A stretch of DNA of 63,540 nucleotides from Deltaproteobacteria bacterium (GCA_029261815.1 JAJDAQ010000130.1:1-63540), one strand, 5' to 3'; shown: positions 46,322-54,678, counted from the first letter of the stretch. The notes: generated by a model from the sequence alone, not told the origin. Made by a program: numbers and translations.

Positions 46322-47245
46322 TCACACGGGATCGAAGCGTGGCCAGGCTTCGAGAACGCTGCCGTCCATCAGCGCTGCGCCCATCGCCGCATGCCACGGC
46401 CCGGACCCCGACGCCGCGGTCGCCGCCCGTCGAGCCGCATCGGCGTCGCTCTCGCCCAGGGCCAGGCATCCCGTCAAGGCGATCGCCTGGTCGATTTCGA
46501 GCGCCACGCATAGGGCATCGATCAGCCGCGCATAGCATTGCGCATCGAGCGCGACCGGTGAGAACGTGGACGCCCACAGCATTCGCGCGCGGTCGACGGC
46601 CTCCGCGCGTTCGTCGGCGATATGGACCGACAACGCCGACCAGGACTCACTCACCGCACCAGCCAGCGACTCGGCCACTTCGCGAAGCGCGGGCGTTACG
46701 CCGAGACGCGTCGGGTCGAGGTCGGCCCACAGCAAGCTCACTTCGATGCACGCGTCGTCACGCGGTTCGGCTTCGAGGGACGGGTAGGCAAGCGCCTCTT
46801 GGAGCGCGCCCAGACTGGTCCCGAAGGCTCCGGCCCAGTCCTCGATACTCGCTTCGACGAAGGCCAGCGCCGCTTCATCGGAGCCCGACGCGGCGCCCAA
46901 CGCCGAGCGTGCCTCGACCATTGCGGCATCGAGCGCGGTGGGATCCGACGGGACCTCGGCCCCGGCGAGATCCCCGTCCGGAGTGGCTTCGACGAAACTC
47001 CGCCGGAGCCAGTGGCCGCGCCAGGCACCGGCGACCCAGCCCGCGGCCGCGAAGCCCGGCGGCGGAATTCCAAGGCCGTCCGGGTCCAGTACTGCCTGGA
47101 ACAGGCGCGCGGGGGCGGTCTCGAGAAGGAACCGATCGGGGTCGGACCCCGGAGCCACATCGCGCGTCAGCGATGCGAACACGCGCGCCGCTTCAGCGAC
47201 GAGATCGTCCGTGGCAACGGGCGAAGGCGGCAGGTCGAGTCGCAA
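46322..47245 (-). CDS. hypothetical 307-residue protein in acyl-CoA operon
   Basis: Not recognised. Ala/Asp/Glu-rich and largely helical, without signal peptide, membrane segment or clear motif. The frame is open upstream to 47674 but there it is antisense-like shadow of the MaoC gene; TTG 47245, 12 bases after the MaoC stop, gives the non-overlapping form. No good ribosome site is visible, so coupling to the MaoC gene is likely. Its position between a dehydratase and two dehydrogenases suggests a part in the same acyl-CoA pathway. Confidence 0.6.
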   Translation of the reverse strand: MRLDLPPSPVATDDLVAEAARVFASLTRDVAPGSDPDRFLLETAPARLFQAVLDPDGLGIPPPGFAAAGWVAGAWRGHWLRRSFVEATPDGDLAGAEVPSDPTALDAAMVEARSALGAASGSDEAALAFVEASIEDWAGAFGTSLGALQEALAYPSLEAEPRDDACIEVSLLWADLDPTRLGVTPALREVAESLAGAVSESWSALSVHIADERAEAVDRARMLWASTFSPVALDAQCYARLIDALCVALEIDQAIALTGCLALGESDADAARRAATAASGSGPWHAAMGAALMDGSVLEAWPRFDPV

Positions 47246-47256
47246 GCGCGCCCGGC

Positions 47257-48255
47257 CTAGGCCAGCTCGACGTCGACGGTCCCCATCACGTGGGGTCCGA
47301 GTTCGTTCATGCCGGCGAACTCGACCGTCGCGAGCGCGCCGTCCAGCGCAACGACGCGCCCCTGCATCACCATTGCGTCGCCGGGGTAGTTGGGCGCGCC
47401 AAGGCGTATCCGGAGCGCGCGTAGCCGCGCCTCGGGACCGGCCCAGTCGGTCACCCAACGCGCGCTGAGACCGCTCGAGGTCAGGATGTTCATGAAGATG
47501 TCCTTCGATCCGCGTGCAATGGCGAGGTCGCGGTCGTGGTGCACGTCCTGGTAGTCGCGCGACGCGATCGCCGTCGCCACGATCAGGGTCGTGGTGATCG
47601 GAAAGGCACGCCCTGGCAGGACGTCGCCGACCGAGACCGCATCGGCTCGCCGTGTCACGGACTCCGGGGGGCACCCTTCGGACAGCAGGCGTTGCGGCGA
47701 ATCGCCACCACCGGCTCCGGCCGCGGTTTTACCCGTTCCCGGTTTGAACTTCAGGATGCGGAAGCGCATGCGACCGACCGGCTCATCGTCCTGGTTCGTG
47801 TAGTCGGTCACCGTGGTCACGAAGTGACCCACGCCTAACGCCGTCGCCTTCTCTTCCGAGACCTCTTCGACCACGCCACGACCATGCACGAGATCCCCCA
47901 GCCGCAGGTACCGCGCGTACTCGTGCTCGCTGTTGGTGGCGACGACCGACGTGTAGCCGGCCGAATCGAGTGCGTCGTAGCAGGCACCCGCGGGATCCTG
48001 TCTTCCTTCGGGGCGCGGCGAACGGCCGGGGAGGCCCGGCATGGTCCACGCGTTGAGCATCGCGGGGGGCGCCACGATCCCGCCATGAATCGACTGGGCG
48101 GCAAAGCCCGGATCCGTGTAGATCGGGTTTGCGTCGCCCATGGCATCGCACCAGTGGCGGATCATGGCCTGGTTGACGGCGTCGCGTGCGACCTCGAGCT
48201 CGCCGGGAGCGCCGATCCGGTCGCGCAGGCGGTCTACGAAGGCTGCGTCGGTCAT
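47257..48255 (-). CDS. MaoC family dehydratase with two hotdog domains
   Basis: A 332-residue protein. The N-terminal FAS1-like/MaoC N domain (MIRHWCDAMGDANPIYTD, then GGIVAPPAMLNAWTMPG) is followed by a C-terminal MaoC-type domain with the Asp/His pair in YQDVHHDRDLA. It should hydrate or dehydrate an enoyl-CoA. The ATG at 48255 lacks a ribosome site and has TACGTT six bases upstream. It heads the operon with the unknown gene and two acyl-CoA dehydrogenases and is divergent from the LLM gene. Confidence 0.82.
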   Translation of the reverse strand: MTDAAFVDRLRDRIGAPGELEVARDAVNQAMIRHWCDAMGDANPIYTDPGFAAQSIHGGIVAPPAMLNAWTMPGLPGRSPRPEGRQDPAGACYDALDSAGYTSVVATNSEHEYARYLRLGDLVHGRGVVEEVSEEKATALGVGHFVTTVTDYTNQDDEPVGRMRFRILKFKPGTGKTAAGAGGGDSPQRLLSEGCPPESVTRRADAVSVGDVLPGRAFPITTTLIVATAIASRDYQDVHHDRDLAIARGSKDIFMNILTSSGLSARWVTDWAGPEARLRALRIRLGAPNYPGDAMVMQGRVVALDGALATVEFAGMNELGPHVMGTVDVELA

Positions 48256-48261
48256 GACGCC

Positions 48262-48267
48262 AACGTA
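48262..48267 (-). promoter_or_regulatory. putative -10 element (TACGTT) for leaderless MaoC gene
   Basis: On the minus strand TACGTT ends exactly 6 bases before the ATG at 48255. It mirrors the divergent element at 48295-48300. Confidence 0.4.
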
Positions 48268-48294
48268 GCAGCGGCAAGGGGCCGAACGGCCGAC

Positions 48295-48300
48295 TACGCT
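48295..48300 (+). promoter_or_regulatory. putative -10 element (TACGCT) for leaderless LLM gene
   Basis: TACGCT ends exactly 6 bases before the ATG at 48307, in a 51-base divergent gap with no ribosome binding site for either gene. Confidence 0.4.
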
Positions 48301-48306
48301 GCCATC

Positions 48307-49320
48307 ATGCAACACGGCCTCATCCTCCAGACCGGCTCGGTGAAAGGCGATGTCGACTGCGCCATCCGCGCCGACCGCGCCGGCTTCGACTCGGTGTTCA
48401 CCATCGAGTTCTTCAACCGCCACGGATACGTCCCGCTCGGTGCCATCGCCCAGGCGACAGAACACGTGAGGATCGGGACCGGCATCGCCAATGCGTTCAC
48501 GCGGACCCCGCTGCTCCATGCGAGCGCGGCCATGGATCTCGATGAACTGTCAGGCGGCCGCATGGTCCTGGGCCTCGGCAGCGCCACGAGACGCATGAAC
48601 GAGGACTGGTACGACGTGGAATTCTCGGCGCCGGCGCGCAGGATGGAGGAACTCTGCACCCTGCTTCGGACCGCGTTCGATGCCCAGAAGGGCGGCGGCC
48701 TCCGCTTCGAAGGGGAGTTCTGGAACCTGAAGGTGCCGATCTATGGTCGACCGGGCGCCGCCCGTCCGCAGATTCCGATCTGGATTGCGGCCGTGAACCG
48801 TCGAATGATCCAGGCCGCCGGAACCGCGGCCGATGGCCTCGTTGGGCACCCGGTGGCACCGCGTTCATGGCACCGCGACGTCACGCTCCCCGGACTGCGC
48901 GAAGCGGAGGCCACCGCGGGTCGCGACGCCGGCGCCTGCGTCCTCGCGCCTTACGTCTTGACCTCGATCGCCGAAACCCGAGAAGAAGCCGTCCGAAACG
49001 CCAAGGGCCAGATCGGCTTCTACTACACGACCGAGCTCTACCACACGATGCTCGACGGCATCGGCATGCGTCATGTCGGCGAAGAGGCCCGCGCGGCGCT
49101 CCGCAAGTTCGACACGAAGGCGATGGCGGCCGCGGTCCCCGACGAACTCGTCGACGAAGTCGCGATCGCGTGCACGCCGGATGAGGCGCGGGACCGCCTC
49201 GCGCAGTGGAACGACCTGACCGACGAGGCCCTCTTCTACCCACCCTCGATCGGTGTGCGACCCGAGGCGCAGCGCGCCAACATCGACGCGATCCTCGATG
49301 TCTTCGGGCGAACGCGATGA
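48307..49320 (+). CDS. LLM class flavin-dependent oxidoreductase
   Basis: A 337-residue luciferase-like barrel: ADRAGFDSVFTIEFFNRHGY, VRIGTGIANAFTRTPLLHA, LDELSGGRMVLGLGSATRRMNE and IWIAAVNRRMIQAAG. This pattern fits F420- or FMN-dependent dehydrogenases and monooxygenases; cofactor unproven. Its stop overlaps the thioesterase ATG (ATGA). With the divergent acyl-CoA operon it may oxidise a precursor or product of the same pathway. Confidence 0.82.
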   Translation: MQHGLILQTGSVKGDVDCAIRADRAGFDSVFTIEFFNRHGYVPLGAIAQATEHVRIGTGIANAFTRTPLLHASAAMDLDELSGGRMVLGLGSATRRMNEDWYDVEFSAPARRMEELCTLLRTAFDAQKGGGLRFEGEFWNLKVPIYGRPGAARPQIPIWIAAVNRRMIQAAGTAADGLVGHPVAPRSWHRDVTLPGLREAEATAGRDAGACVLAPYVLTSIAETREEAVRNAKGQIGFYYTTELYHTMLDGIGMRHVGEEARAALRKFDTKAMAAAVPDELVDEVAIACTPDEARDRLAQWNDLTDEALFYPPSIGVRPEAQRANIDAILDVFGRTR

Positions 49321-50051
49321 CGAAACCCGACGCCTCGATGATCGGAAAGTTTGCCCGACGGCGCTGGGAAGCCACCAGCGAAGAGGTGACGGGGGTCTGG
49401 CGTCTCAGGCGACGACTCGCGTCCGCCATGCGGCTCGTGATCGAACGACTCGTCACCCTGGAGGCACCGGAAGCCGAACTCGAAGCTGCCGCGAAGGCGC
49501 TCGAAGACTACGCCGAACGCCTGAAGAAGCATCCGCGACGGAAACGTTATGTCGGATTTTCCGAAGCGGCGGTGGCGGACGAACAGCAAGAAGATCAAGA
49601 GGGCCGCGAAGGTGGGCACTTCGACTTCAGCCCCTTCATCGGGCGCTCGAACCCGCTCTCGCCGCCCATCCGCATGAGCCATGAGGAAGACGGAACGGTC
49701 TACGGCCACGTCACGTTCGGCAGCGCCTACGAGGGACCGCCCGGCTGCGTCCACGGGGGCTATGTCGCGGCCGGCTTCGACGAAGTCCTGGGGTATGCGG
49801 AGACGTTCACCGAGCGGCCCGGGATGACCGGCACCTTGAACGTGATCTACCGGACGCCCACGCCGCTCCACGAAGAAGTCGTTTTCCAGTGCAAAGCCGA
49901 TCGGGTCGAGGGCCGGAAGATCTTCGTCACGGGAACCCTGCATGCGGGCGAGCGGCTGTGCGCCGAAGCGAGCGGCATCTTCATCGGGATGAAGGAAGGC
50001 GTCTTCGACCGACTCGTGGCACAGCGAGCGGCCCAACAAGGCGAAGGCTGA
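49317..50051 (+). CDS. hotdog-fold acyl-CoA thioesterase with N-terminal helical extension
   Basis: A 244-residue protein: about 120 residues of helical, charged extension, then a hotdog domain with CVHGGYVAAGFDEVLGYAE and NVIYRTPTPLHEEV. The same layout occurs at 21407-22102 (HGG-x8-DE-x-LG). It is translationally coupled to the LLM oxidoreductase. Likely acyl-CoA thioesterase. Confidence 0.82.
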   Translation: MTKPDASMIGKFARRRWEATSEEVTGVWRLRRRLASAMRLVIERLVTLEAPEAELEAAAKALEDYAERLKKHPRRKRYVGFSEAAVADEQQEDQEGREGGHFDFSPFIGRSNPLSPPIRMSHEEDGTVYGHVTFGSAYEGPPGCVHGGYVAAGFDEVLGYAETFTERPGMTGTLNVIYRTPTPLHEEVVFQCKADRVEGRKIFVTGTLHAGERLCAEASGIFIGMKEGVFDRLVAQRAAQQGEG

Positions 50052-50059
50052 CCGCGTCG

Positions 50060-51037
50060 ATGCGACCGCTGGTACTCGGCGCCGGCGCGGTGGGACTCGG
50101 ACTCGCGAGTGCCCTGCTGAGCGCCGGCCAGCGCGTGCAGCTGGTCGCGCGCGGCGAGACGCGCGGCGCCCTCCGGTCCCACGGACTCCGCCGAACCGGG
50201 ATCCTGGGCGAAGCGCATCATGGCCCCGATACGTTCGACGTGGTCGGGAGACCGGCAGAGGCTAGTGCGGTCGATGCCGTGCTGGTCTGCATGAAGACCT
50301 TCGCGACGGCCGAGGCGGCCCGGCTCCTGGCGGAAGCCACCGATCGGATCGAGAAGGATGCGCCCATCGTGCTCTGCCAGAACGGCTGGGGTAACGCCGA
50401 GCAGCTCACACCGCCGTTCCCGTTGGAGCGCGTGTTCTGCGCGAGCGTACTGACAGGCTTCCGGCGCCCCGACCGGACGACCAGCGACATCACCGTCCAG
50501 GCGGCGCCGATCCGGATGGGCAGCCTGAGCGGGGCGTCGTCGGCACCCTTGGCCGGCGTATGCGCCGCCATTGCGGCCGGTGGAATCCCGTGCGAGACCA
50601 CCGACGAAATGGCCGCAGAACTCTGGGCCAAGATCCTCTACAACGGCTGCCTCAACCCGCTCGGGGCGATCCTCGATGTTCCCTACGGTTCGCTCGCCGA
50701 GGGTGCGGAGACCCGAGCGCGCATGGACCGCATTGCCCACGAGATCTTCGCCGTGATGCACGCGGCTGGATACGCCACGCACTGGGCCGATGCCGATGCA
50801 TGGCTCGCCCACTTCTACGACGTGCTGATTCCGCCGACGCGCGCGCACGAATCCTCGATGCTGCAGGACATCCGCGCCGGGCGGCGGACGGAGATCGAGT
50901 CGCTCACGGGCGCAGTCGTCGCGCTCGCTCGAGAACACGCGGTTGATGCACCCGAGAACGAGCGCCTGCTCGCGGCCGTGCGCACCGCGGAAGAATCCGC
51001 GGTGCGCACCAGAGCCGCGAGACGAACGGCGCGCTAG
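50060..51037 (+). CDS. panE: 2-dehydropantoate 2-reductase family protein
   Basis: A 325-residue ketopantoate reductase: N-terminal dinucleotide fold LVLGAGAVGLGLASALLSAG, central QNGWGN, catalytic-type Lys in ELWAKILYNGCLNPLGAI, and the late SSMLQDIRAGRRTEIESLTGAVV. It reduces ketopantoate to pantoate for CoA synthesis, or a related 2-keto acid. It starts eight bases after the thioesterase. Its stop overlaps that of the YegP-like gene tail-to-tail (CTAG). Confidence 0.82.
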   Translation: MRPLVLGAGAVGLGLASALLSAGQRVQLVARGETRGALRSHGLRRTGILGEAHHGPDTFDVVGRPAEASAVDAVLVCMKTFATAEAARLLAEATDRIEKDAPIVLCQNGWGNAEQLTPPFPLERVFCASVLTGFRRPDRTTSDITVQAAPIRMGSLSGASSAPLAGVCAAIAAGGIPCETTDEMAAELWAKILYNGCLNPLGAILDVPYGSLAEGAETRARMDRIAHEIFAVMHAAGYATHWADADAWLAHFYDVLIPPTRAHESSMLQDIRAGRRTEIESLTGAVVALAREHAVDAPENERLLAAVRTAEESAVRTRAARRTAR

Positions 51038-51360
51038 ACGTTCTCGACCTTGGCGCTCGGTGCGTTCTTCTTCACCGAAGCGACGCCGGCCGCGCAGGCC
51101 CGGGGCGTCTTGTAGGTCTCGCTGGTGCCGACGACCTTGCCGTTGGTCGACTTCAGGTTGAAGCGGTGGCCGGACGGCGTCTTCTTCACGTCGAAGCACT
51201 TCGCGTCCTTGCAGTTCTTCTGGACCGACGCGATGCCGGTGCGCACGCCGGAGCGGCTCGCATAACCCTGGCTCGCGAGAATCGTCTCACCGTTGCTGGC
51301 CTTGAGGCGGAAGCGGAACTTTCCGCCCCGGTCCTTGAAGATTTCGAACTTTCCGGGCAT
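51034..51360 (-). CDS. YegP-like protein with two DUF1508 repeats
   Basis: The 108-residue protein is a tandem duplication: FEIFKDRGGKFRFRLKASNG and KYTPSGHRF-like second copy (FDVKKTPSGHRFNLKSTNG), each followed by a Tyr-containing strand and an AAGVASVKKN-type helix. These are the two DUF1508 units of the YegP family, of unknown function. ATG 51360 has a strong AAGGAGA about six bases upstream, the clearest Shine-Dalgarno in this stretch. Confidence 0.88.
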   Translation of the reverse strand: MPGKFEIFKDRGGKFRFRLKASNGETILASQGYASRSGVRTGIASVQKNCKDAKCFDVKKTPSGHRFNLKSTNGKVVGTSETYKTPRACAAGVASVKKNAPSAKVENV

Positions 51361-51452
51361 GGCTGTCTCCTTGTGTGAGGCCTCCGCCATCCTATCGCGA
51401 GAATGTGGCCAACGTCCACGATCACACGCACTGCGTGCGACGCCGATCGCGC

Positions 51453-52061
51453 TCAGATCGGGAGGTCGTCGCGACCGAACAGCGCTTCCAGCGTGACACC
51501 GCGTTCGGCGAACGCTTCGCGCGCTCCTTCGCCGCGGTCGACCAGACAGAAGACCCGCGTGACCTTGCCGCCCTCGGCCTCGACGATGTCGAGGGCATCA
51601 AGGGTCGAACCGCCCGTCGTCGTCGTGTCTTCGACGAGTGCGACGCTCATCCCCTTCTCGAATCCGCCCTCGATCTGGCGCCCGAGTCCGTACTTCTTGG
51701 CTTCCTTGCGGACGAAGAAGCCCTTGAGCAGCGTCGCCGGGTCGTTGTGCCCAGCCGCTGACAACACAGCCGAGACCAACGGAACCGCCCCTACGGCCAT
51801 GCCACCGACGGCATCGACCCACGCACCCTGGGCCATCAGGGAACGCAGCACGAGTTCCCCCGCAAGCTTCTGCCCGAGCGGCCGCATCAGGGTCTGACGT
51901 AGGTCCAGGTAAAAATTCGACTTCTTGCCGCTCGCAAGCGTGACCTCGCGGCGCTCGAACGAAACGTCGAGAATCAACTCCAGCAGATCGTGGCGCGCGA
52001 TGTCCCCGCTCGCGCGGACACGGTCCAGGATTTCGCGGCGCTTCGCGTCTCCCTCGCTCAT
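51453..52061 (-). CDS. pyrE: orotate phosphoribosyltransferase
   Basis: PyrE makes OMP from orotate and PRPP. The 202-residue protein has the PRPP motif VALVEDTTTTGGST at residues 140-153, the flexible loop RKEAKKYGLGRQIEG, and an N-terminal SGKKSNFYLDLR. Length is normal. ATG 52061 overlaps the acyl-CoA dehydrogenase stop (ATGA), an unexpected pairing for a pyrimidine gene. pyrF lies 1.6 kb away on the same strand. Confidence 0.95.
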   Translation of the reverse strand: MSEGDAKRREILDRVRASGDIARHDLLELILDVSFERREVTLASGKKSNFYLDLRQTLMRPLGQKLAGELVLRSLMAQGAWVDAVGGMAVGAVPLVSAVLSAAGHNDPATLLKGFFVRKEAKKYGLGRQIEGGFEKGMSVALVEDTTTTGGSTLDALDIVEAEGGKVTRVFCLVDRGEGAREAFAERGVTLEALFGRDDLPI

Positions 52062-53236
52062 TGCTTGCGAACTCCCAACATGAACTCGGCGATCATCTTG
52101 GTATGCAGCTCGCTCGTCCCCTCGCCAAACTCGAGCGACTTGGCTTCGAGCAACAACCGCCCGATCTCGTACTCCTCGGACAATCCGTAACCACCGTGAA
52201 TCTGGATGGCGTCCAGCGCATTGTCGACGGCCGCCTTGCTGGCCGTGAGTTTCGCCAGGCTGGCTTCCATGCTCGCGCGCGGAATTCCGGCGTCCTTCAT
52301 CCGCCCGAGCTGATACACGAAGTGGCGCGCCGACTGCGTGCGCACCGTCATGTCGGCGATCTTCTGTTGGATCATCTGGAACTCGCCGATCTTCTTGCCG
52401 AAGGCCTCGCGATCCATCGCGTACGGAAGCGCCAGGTCGAGGCAACGCTGGGCCTGACCGACACAGCGCGCGGCCACACTGAAGCGGCCGGTGTCGAGCG
52501 CCGAACCCAGGACCGGAAAACCGCCGCCGGGTTTGCCTAGCAACGCTTCTTCCGGAACGAAGGCGTTCTCGAAGTGGACCTCGGCGAGGTTGTCGCGCTT
52601 GAGCGTCCGCATCGGGAAGTCGCCAATCGTGATGCCCTCGGTCGTGTGCGGGTCGACCAGGAATGCCGTCACGCCCTTGTGCTTCTTCCCGCGATCGATG
52701 CTGGCCACGACGAAGAAGAGGCCCGCGTGCGCGGCGTGCGAGATGAAGACCTTGGTGCCCGTGATCTCGTAGCCGCCGTCGACCTTCTTGGCCGTGCTGG
52801 CCATGTTGCCGAGGTCGGTTCCACCACCGGGCTCGGTCAAACAGGCCGAGCACAGGATGTCGCCGGCCGCGATGCCGGGCAGCCAGCGCTGCTTCTGCTC
52901 GTCCGTCCCGTGGTTCAGGATCGAACCGGCGCAGAGCGAGTTCGCGACCGAGATGACGGACGCGACCACCCAGTCCACGCGCGCGATCTCTTCCATGATG
53001 ATCCCGTACGTGACGACATCGCTGTACGAACCGCCGTACTCCTCCGGGATCATGGGGCCCATCAGGCCGAGCGGCGGGAGCTTCGCGACGAGTTCGGTCG
53101 GGTAGCGGGCCTCGCGCTCGTACTGCTCGACGTGGGGCAGGATCTCCTTCTCTGCGAACTCGCGGACGGTGGCGCGGACCTGGCGCTGTTCGTCGGTGAG
53201 GTCGAAATCCGCCAGGCGGTCCAGGGGGGTCTGCAT
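52058..53236 (-). CDS. acyl-CoA dehydrogenase
   Basis: A canonical 392-residue acyl-CoA dehydrogenase: IPEEYGGSYSDVVTYGIIMEE, CLTEPGGGTDLGNM, FISHAAHAGLFFVVAS, and the C-terminal LEFGEGTSELHTKMIAEFMLG carrying the catalytic Glu of the EGT motif. It is closest in form to short/medium-chain or glutaryl-type enzymes. A GAGGAG precedes ATG 53236, and a TACAGT hexamer about 50 bases upstream may be its -10. It is coupled to pyrE downstream. Confidence 0.92.
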   Translation of the reverse strand: MQTPLDRLADFDLTDEQRQVRATVREFAEKEILPHVEQYEREARYPTELVAKLPPLGLMGPMIPEEYGGSYSDVVTYGIIMEEIARVDWVVASVISVANSLCAGSILNHGTDEQKQRWLPGIAAGDILCSACLTEPGGGTDLGNMASTAKKVDGGYEITGTKVFISHAAHAGLFFVVASIDRGKKHKGVTAFLVDPHTTEGITIGDFPMRTLKRDNLAEVHFENAFVPEEALLGKPGGGFPVLGSALDTGRFSVAARCVGQAQRCLDLALPYAMDREAFGKKIGEFQMIQQKIADMTVRTQSARHFVYQLGRMKDAGIPRASMEASLAKLTASKAAVDNALDAIQIHGGYGLSEEYEIGRLLLEAKSLEFGEGTSELHTKMIAEFMLGVRKQ

Positions 53237-53352
53237 CGGGGCTCCTCGGGCGGCGGCCCCTCCGCGGGGCCCAGCCGGGGGGAGACTGTAGATTTCCTGC
53301 GGGAATTCGCCTACTTTGCGCCGCCCCGCCTCCCTCCCCCGAGGACCCCGCC

Positions 53353-53481
53353 GTGAAGAAAAGCACCAAGCTTCCCCACCGGAACCGCAACAAGACCTCC
53401 CGCGTTCGCGCGAAGCTCAAGAAGAAGCTGCAGCGCAAGCGCCTTCGCAGCTCTGGCGGCGTCCGGAAGTACCACCGCTAG
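53353..53481 (+). CDS. 42-residue highly basic protein, ribosomal-like
   Basis: GTG 53353 opens a 43-codon frame ending at TAG 53481 whose product is about half Lys/Arg (MKKSTKLPHRNRNKTSRVRA, then KKKLQRKRLRSSGG, ending KYHR). GAGGA lies seven bases upstream, and a TACTTT hexamer lies further up. The composition resembles small ribosomal or nucleoid proteins such as bS22 or THX-type peptides, but no family match is claimed. Codon usage is typical of the genome. Confidence 0.65.
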   Translation: MKKSTKLPHRNRNKTSRVRAKLKKKLQRKRLRSSGGVRKYHR

Positions 53482-53512
53482 CTGCGGGAACGAGGCTCGG
53501 CCGGCACGCTCC

Positions 53513-53670
53513 CTGCGCATCGGGGCGGCAGTGCGGCTTCGGCTCATGGCTCGCACCTGTTACAGGCGGGTCCGTTCACGTCGGCAATGCCGACAACGCA
53601 CGTTGGGTATCTAACGCGGGACTGGCTGCGCTTGACTTCGCCTGCGCCGCACTGCCGCCCCGCTGCGCAG
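53513..53670. repeat. 158-base element bounded by 25-base inverted repeats
   Basis: 53513-53537 and 53646-53670 are inverted repeats matching at 24 of 25 positions (17 contiguous). The 108-base interior holds a small hairpin (GTCGGC at 53580-53585 with GCCGAC at 53589-53594) and no ORF. It fills the gap between the 42-residue gene and pyrF. It could be a terminator complex, a structured RNA or a miniature mobile element; no target-site duplication was evident. Confidence 0.6.
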
Positions 53671-53677
53671 CTCGCTT

Positions 53678-53692
53678 GAGGCGTTGCGCCTC
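53678..53692 (-). terminator. short hairpin at the pyrF stop
   Basis: GAGGCG and CGCCTC with a TTG loop form a perfect 6-base stem touching the pyrF stop codon. It has no clear T-tract, so terminator function is weakly supported. Confidence 0.3.
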
Positions 53693-54609
53693 TAGCCCGA
53701 GACAGCCTGGGTGAGGTCTTCGATGGCGTCGTCCAGGGCCGTGTCGATGGCGGCTTCCCATTTCGCGGGGGTGGTGGCCGCTTGGGCGGCCGGGGGGAAG
53801 AGGATGCCGCGGGAGGAGTTTACGAGGCCGCCTTCCAAGCGGCCGTCGGGGCCTTCTGTGAAGCCAGCGACGGCATCGGCGGCGCCGCCGCCTTGGGCGC
53901 CGTACCCCGGTACCAGGAAGAGCATCTGTGGCATGTGTGCCCGGAGGACGCGGGCTTCGTCGGGGTGGGTGGCTCCGACGACGGCGCCGAGGCCGGACCA
54001 GCCGGTTTCGGGACCGCGGAGCAGTGCGGCGCGGTCGGCGAGGGCGTCGGCCAGGTGGAGGTGGAGCGGTGCGCCGTCGGTCTCACGGTCCTGGAAGTCG
54101 CGGCTGCCGGGGTTGCTCGTCTTGACCAGTACGAAGACGCCGGCGTGGGCTTCGGCGGCGGCTTCGAAGTAGGGCTCGAGGGTTTCGAGGCCCAGCCATG
54201 GGTTCACCGTAAGGGCGTCGGCGGCCATGGGTGCGGTCTTGCGCAGGTAGGCGGCGGCATAACCTTCGGCGGTGGAACCGATGTCGCCGCGCTTGGCGTC
54301 GAGCAGGACCATCAGGCCGCGGGCGCGGGCGGCGGCCATCACGCGGTCGAGCACCGCCACACCGGGGGCGCCAAGTTGTTCAAAGAACGCGCTCTGGGGC
54401 TTCACGATGGGGACGCGGCCGGCGACGCGATCGAGGATGGCCAGGCAGAAGCGTTCGACGGCGACCGCTGTGGTCGGCTCATCGGCCGCCATGCTGCCTT
54501 CGCGAAACAGGTCCGGCAACAGCGGCAGATGCGGGTCGAGACCGACGCAGAGCGGATGCCCCAACGTCCGGACCTGCTGGATGACGCGGTCGGCGAAGGC
54601 GTTCGACAC
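53692..54609 (-). CDS. pyrF: orotidine 5'-phosphate decarboxylase (type 2)
   Basis: PyrF converts OMP to UMP. The 305-residue protein is the longer, type 2 form (mycobacterial/myxococcal style): VGLDPHLPLLP, VKPQSAFFEQ with Lys70, and the catalytic LDAKRGDIGST at about residues 103-113. LVPGYGAQGG and NSSRGI follow near the end. The start is GTG 54609 with TAGCCT six bases upstream. It is divergent from tgt. Confidence 0.94.
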   Translation of the reverse strand: MSNAFADRVIQQVRTLGHPLCVGLDPHLPLLPDLFREGSMAADEPTTAVAVERFCLAILDRVAGRVPIVKPQSAFFEQLGAPGVAVLDRVMAAARARGLMVLLDAKRGDIGSTAEGYAAAYLRKTAPMAADALTVNPWLGLETLEPYFEAAAEAHAGVFVLVKTSNPGSRDFQDRETDGAPLHLHLADALADRAALLRGPETGWSGLGAVVGATHPDEARVLRAHMPQMLFLVPGYGAQGGGAADAVAGFTEGPDGRLEGGLVNSSRGILFPPAAQAATTPAKWEAAIDTALDDAIEDLTQAVSG

Positions 54610-54615
54610 GACCCC

Positions 54616-54621
54616 AGGCTA
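54616..54621 (-). promoter_or_regulatory. putative -10 element (TAGCCT) for leaderless pyrF
   Basis: On the minus strand TAGCCT ends 6 bases before the GTG at 54609. No ribosome binding site is present. Confidence 0.35.
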
Positions 54622-54672
54622 GCGAATGGGGCGCTTCGCTTCCGCGCGCGAGGCGGAAACGGCGGTTGTGGC

Positions 54673-54678
54673 TACTTT
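54673..54678 (+). promoter_or_regulatory. putative -10 element (TACTTT) for tgt
   Basis: TACTTT ends 8 bases before the GTG at 54687; no Shine-Dalgarno lies between. Confidence 0.35.

Noticed and set aside
53610..53690. Possible integron attC site (ATCTAAC core followed by a hairpin-prone stretch)
   Set aside because: The matching 3' core would have to read GTTAGAT or a close GTTRRRY form; only GTTGCGC is present, and no integrase or cassette array is seen.
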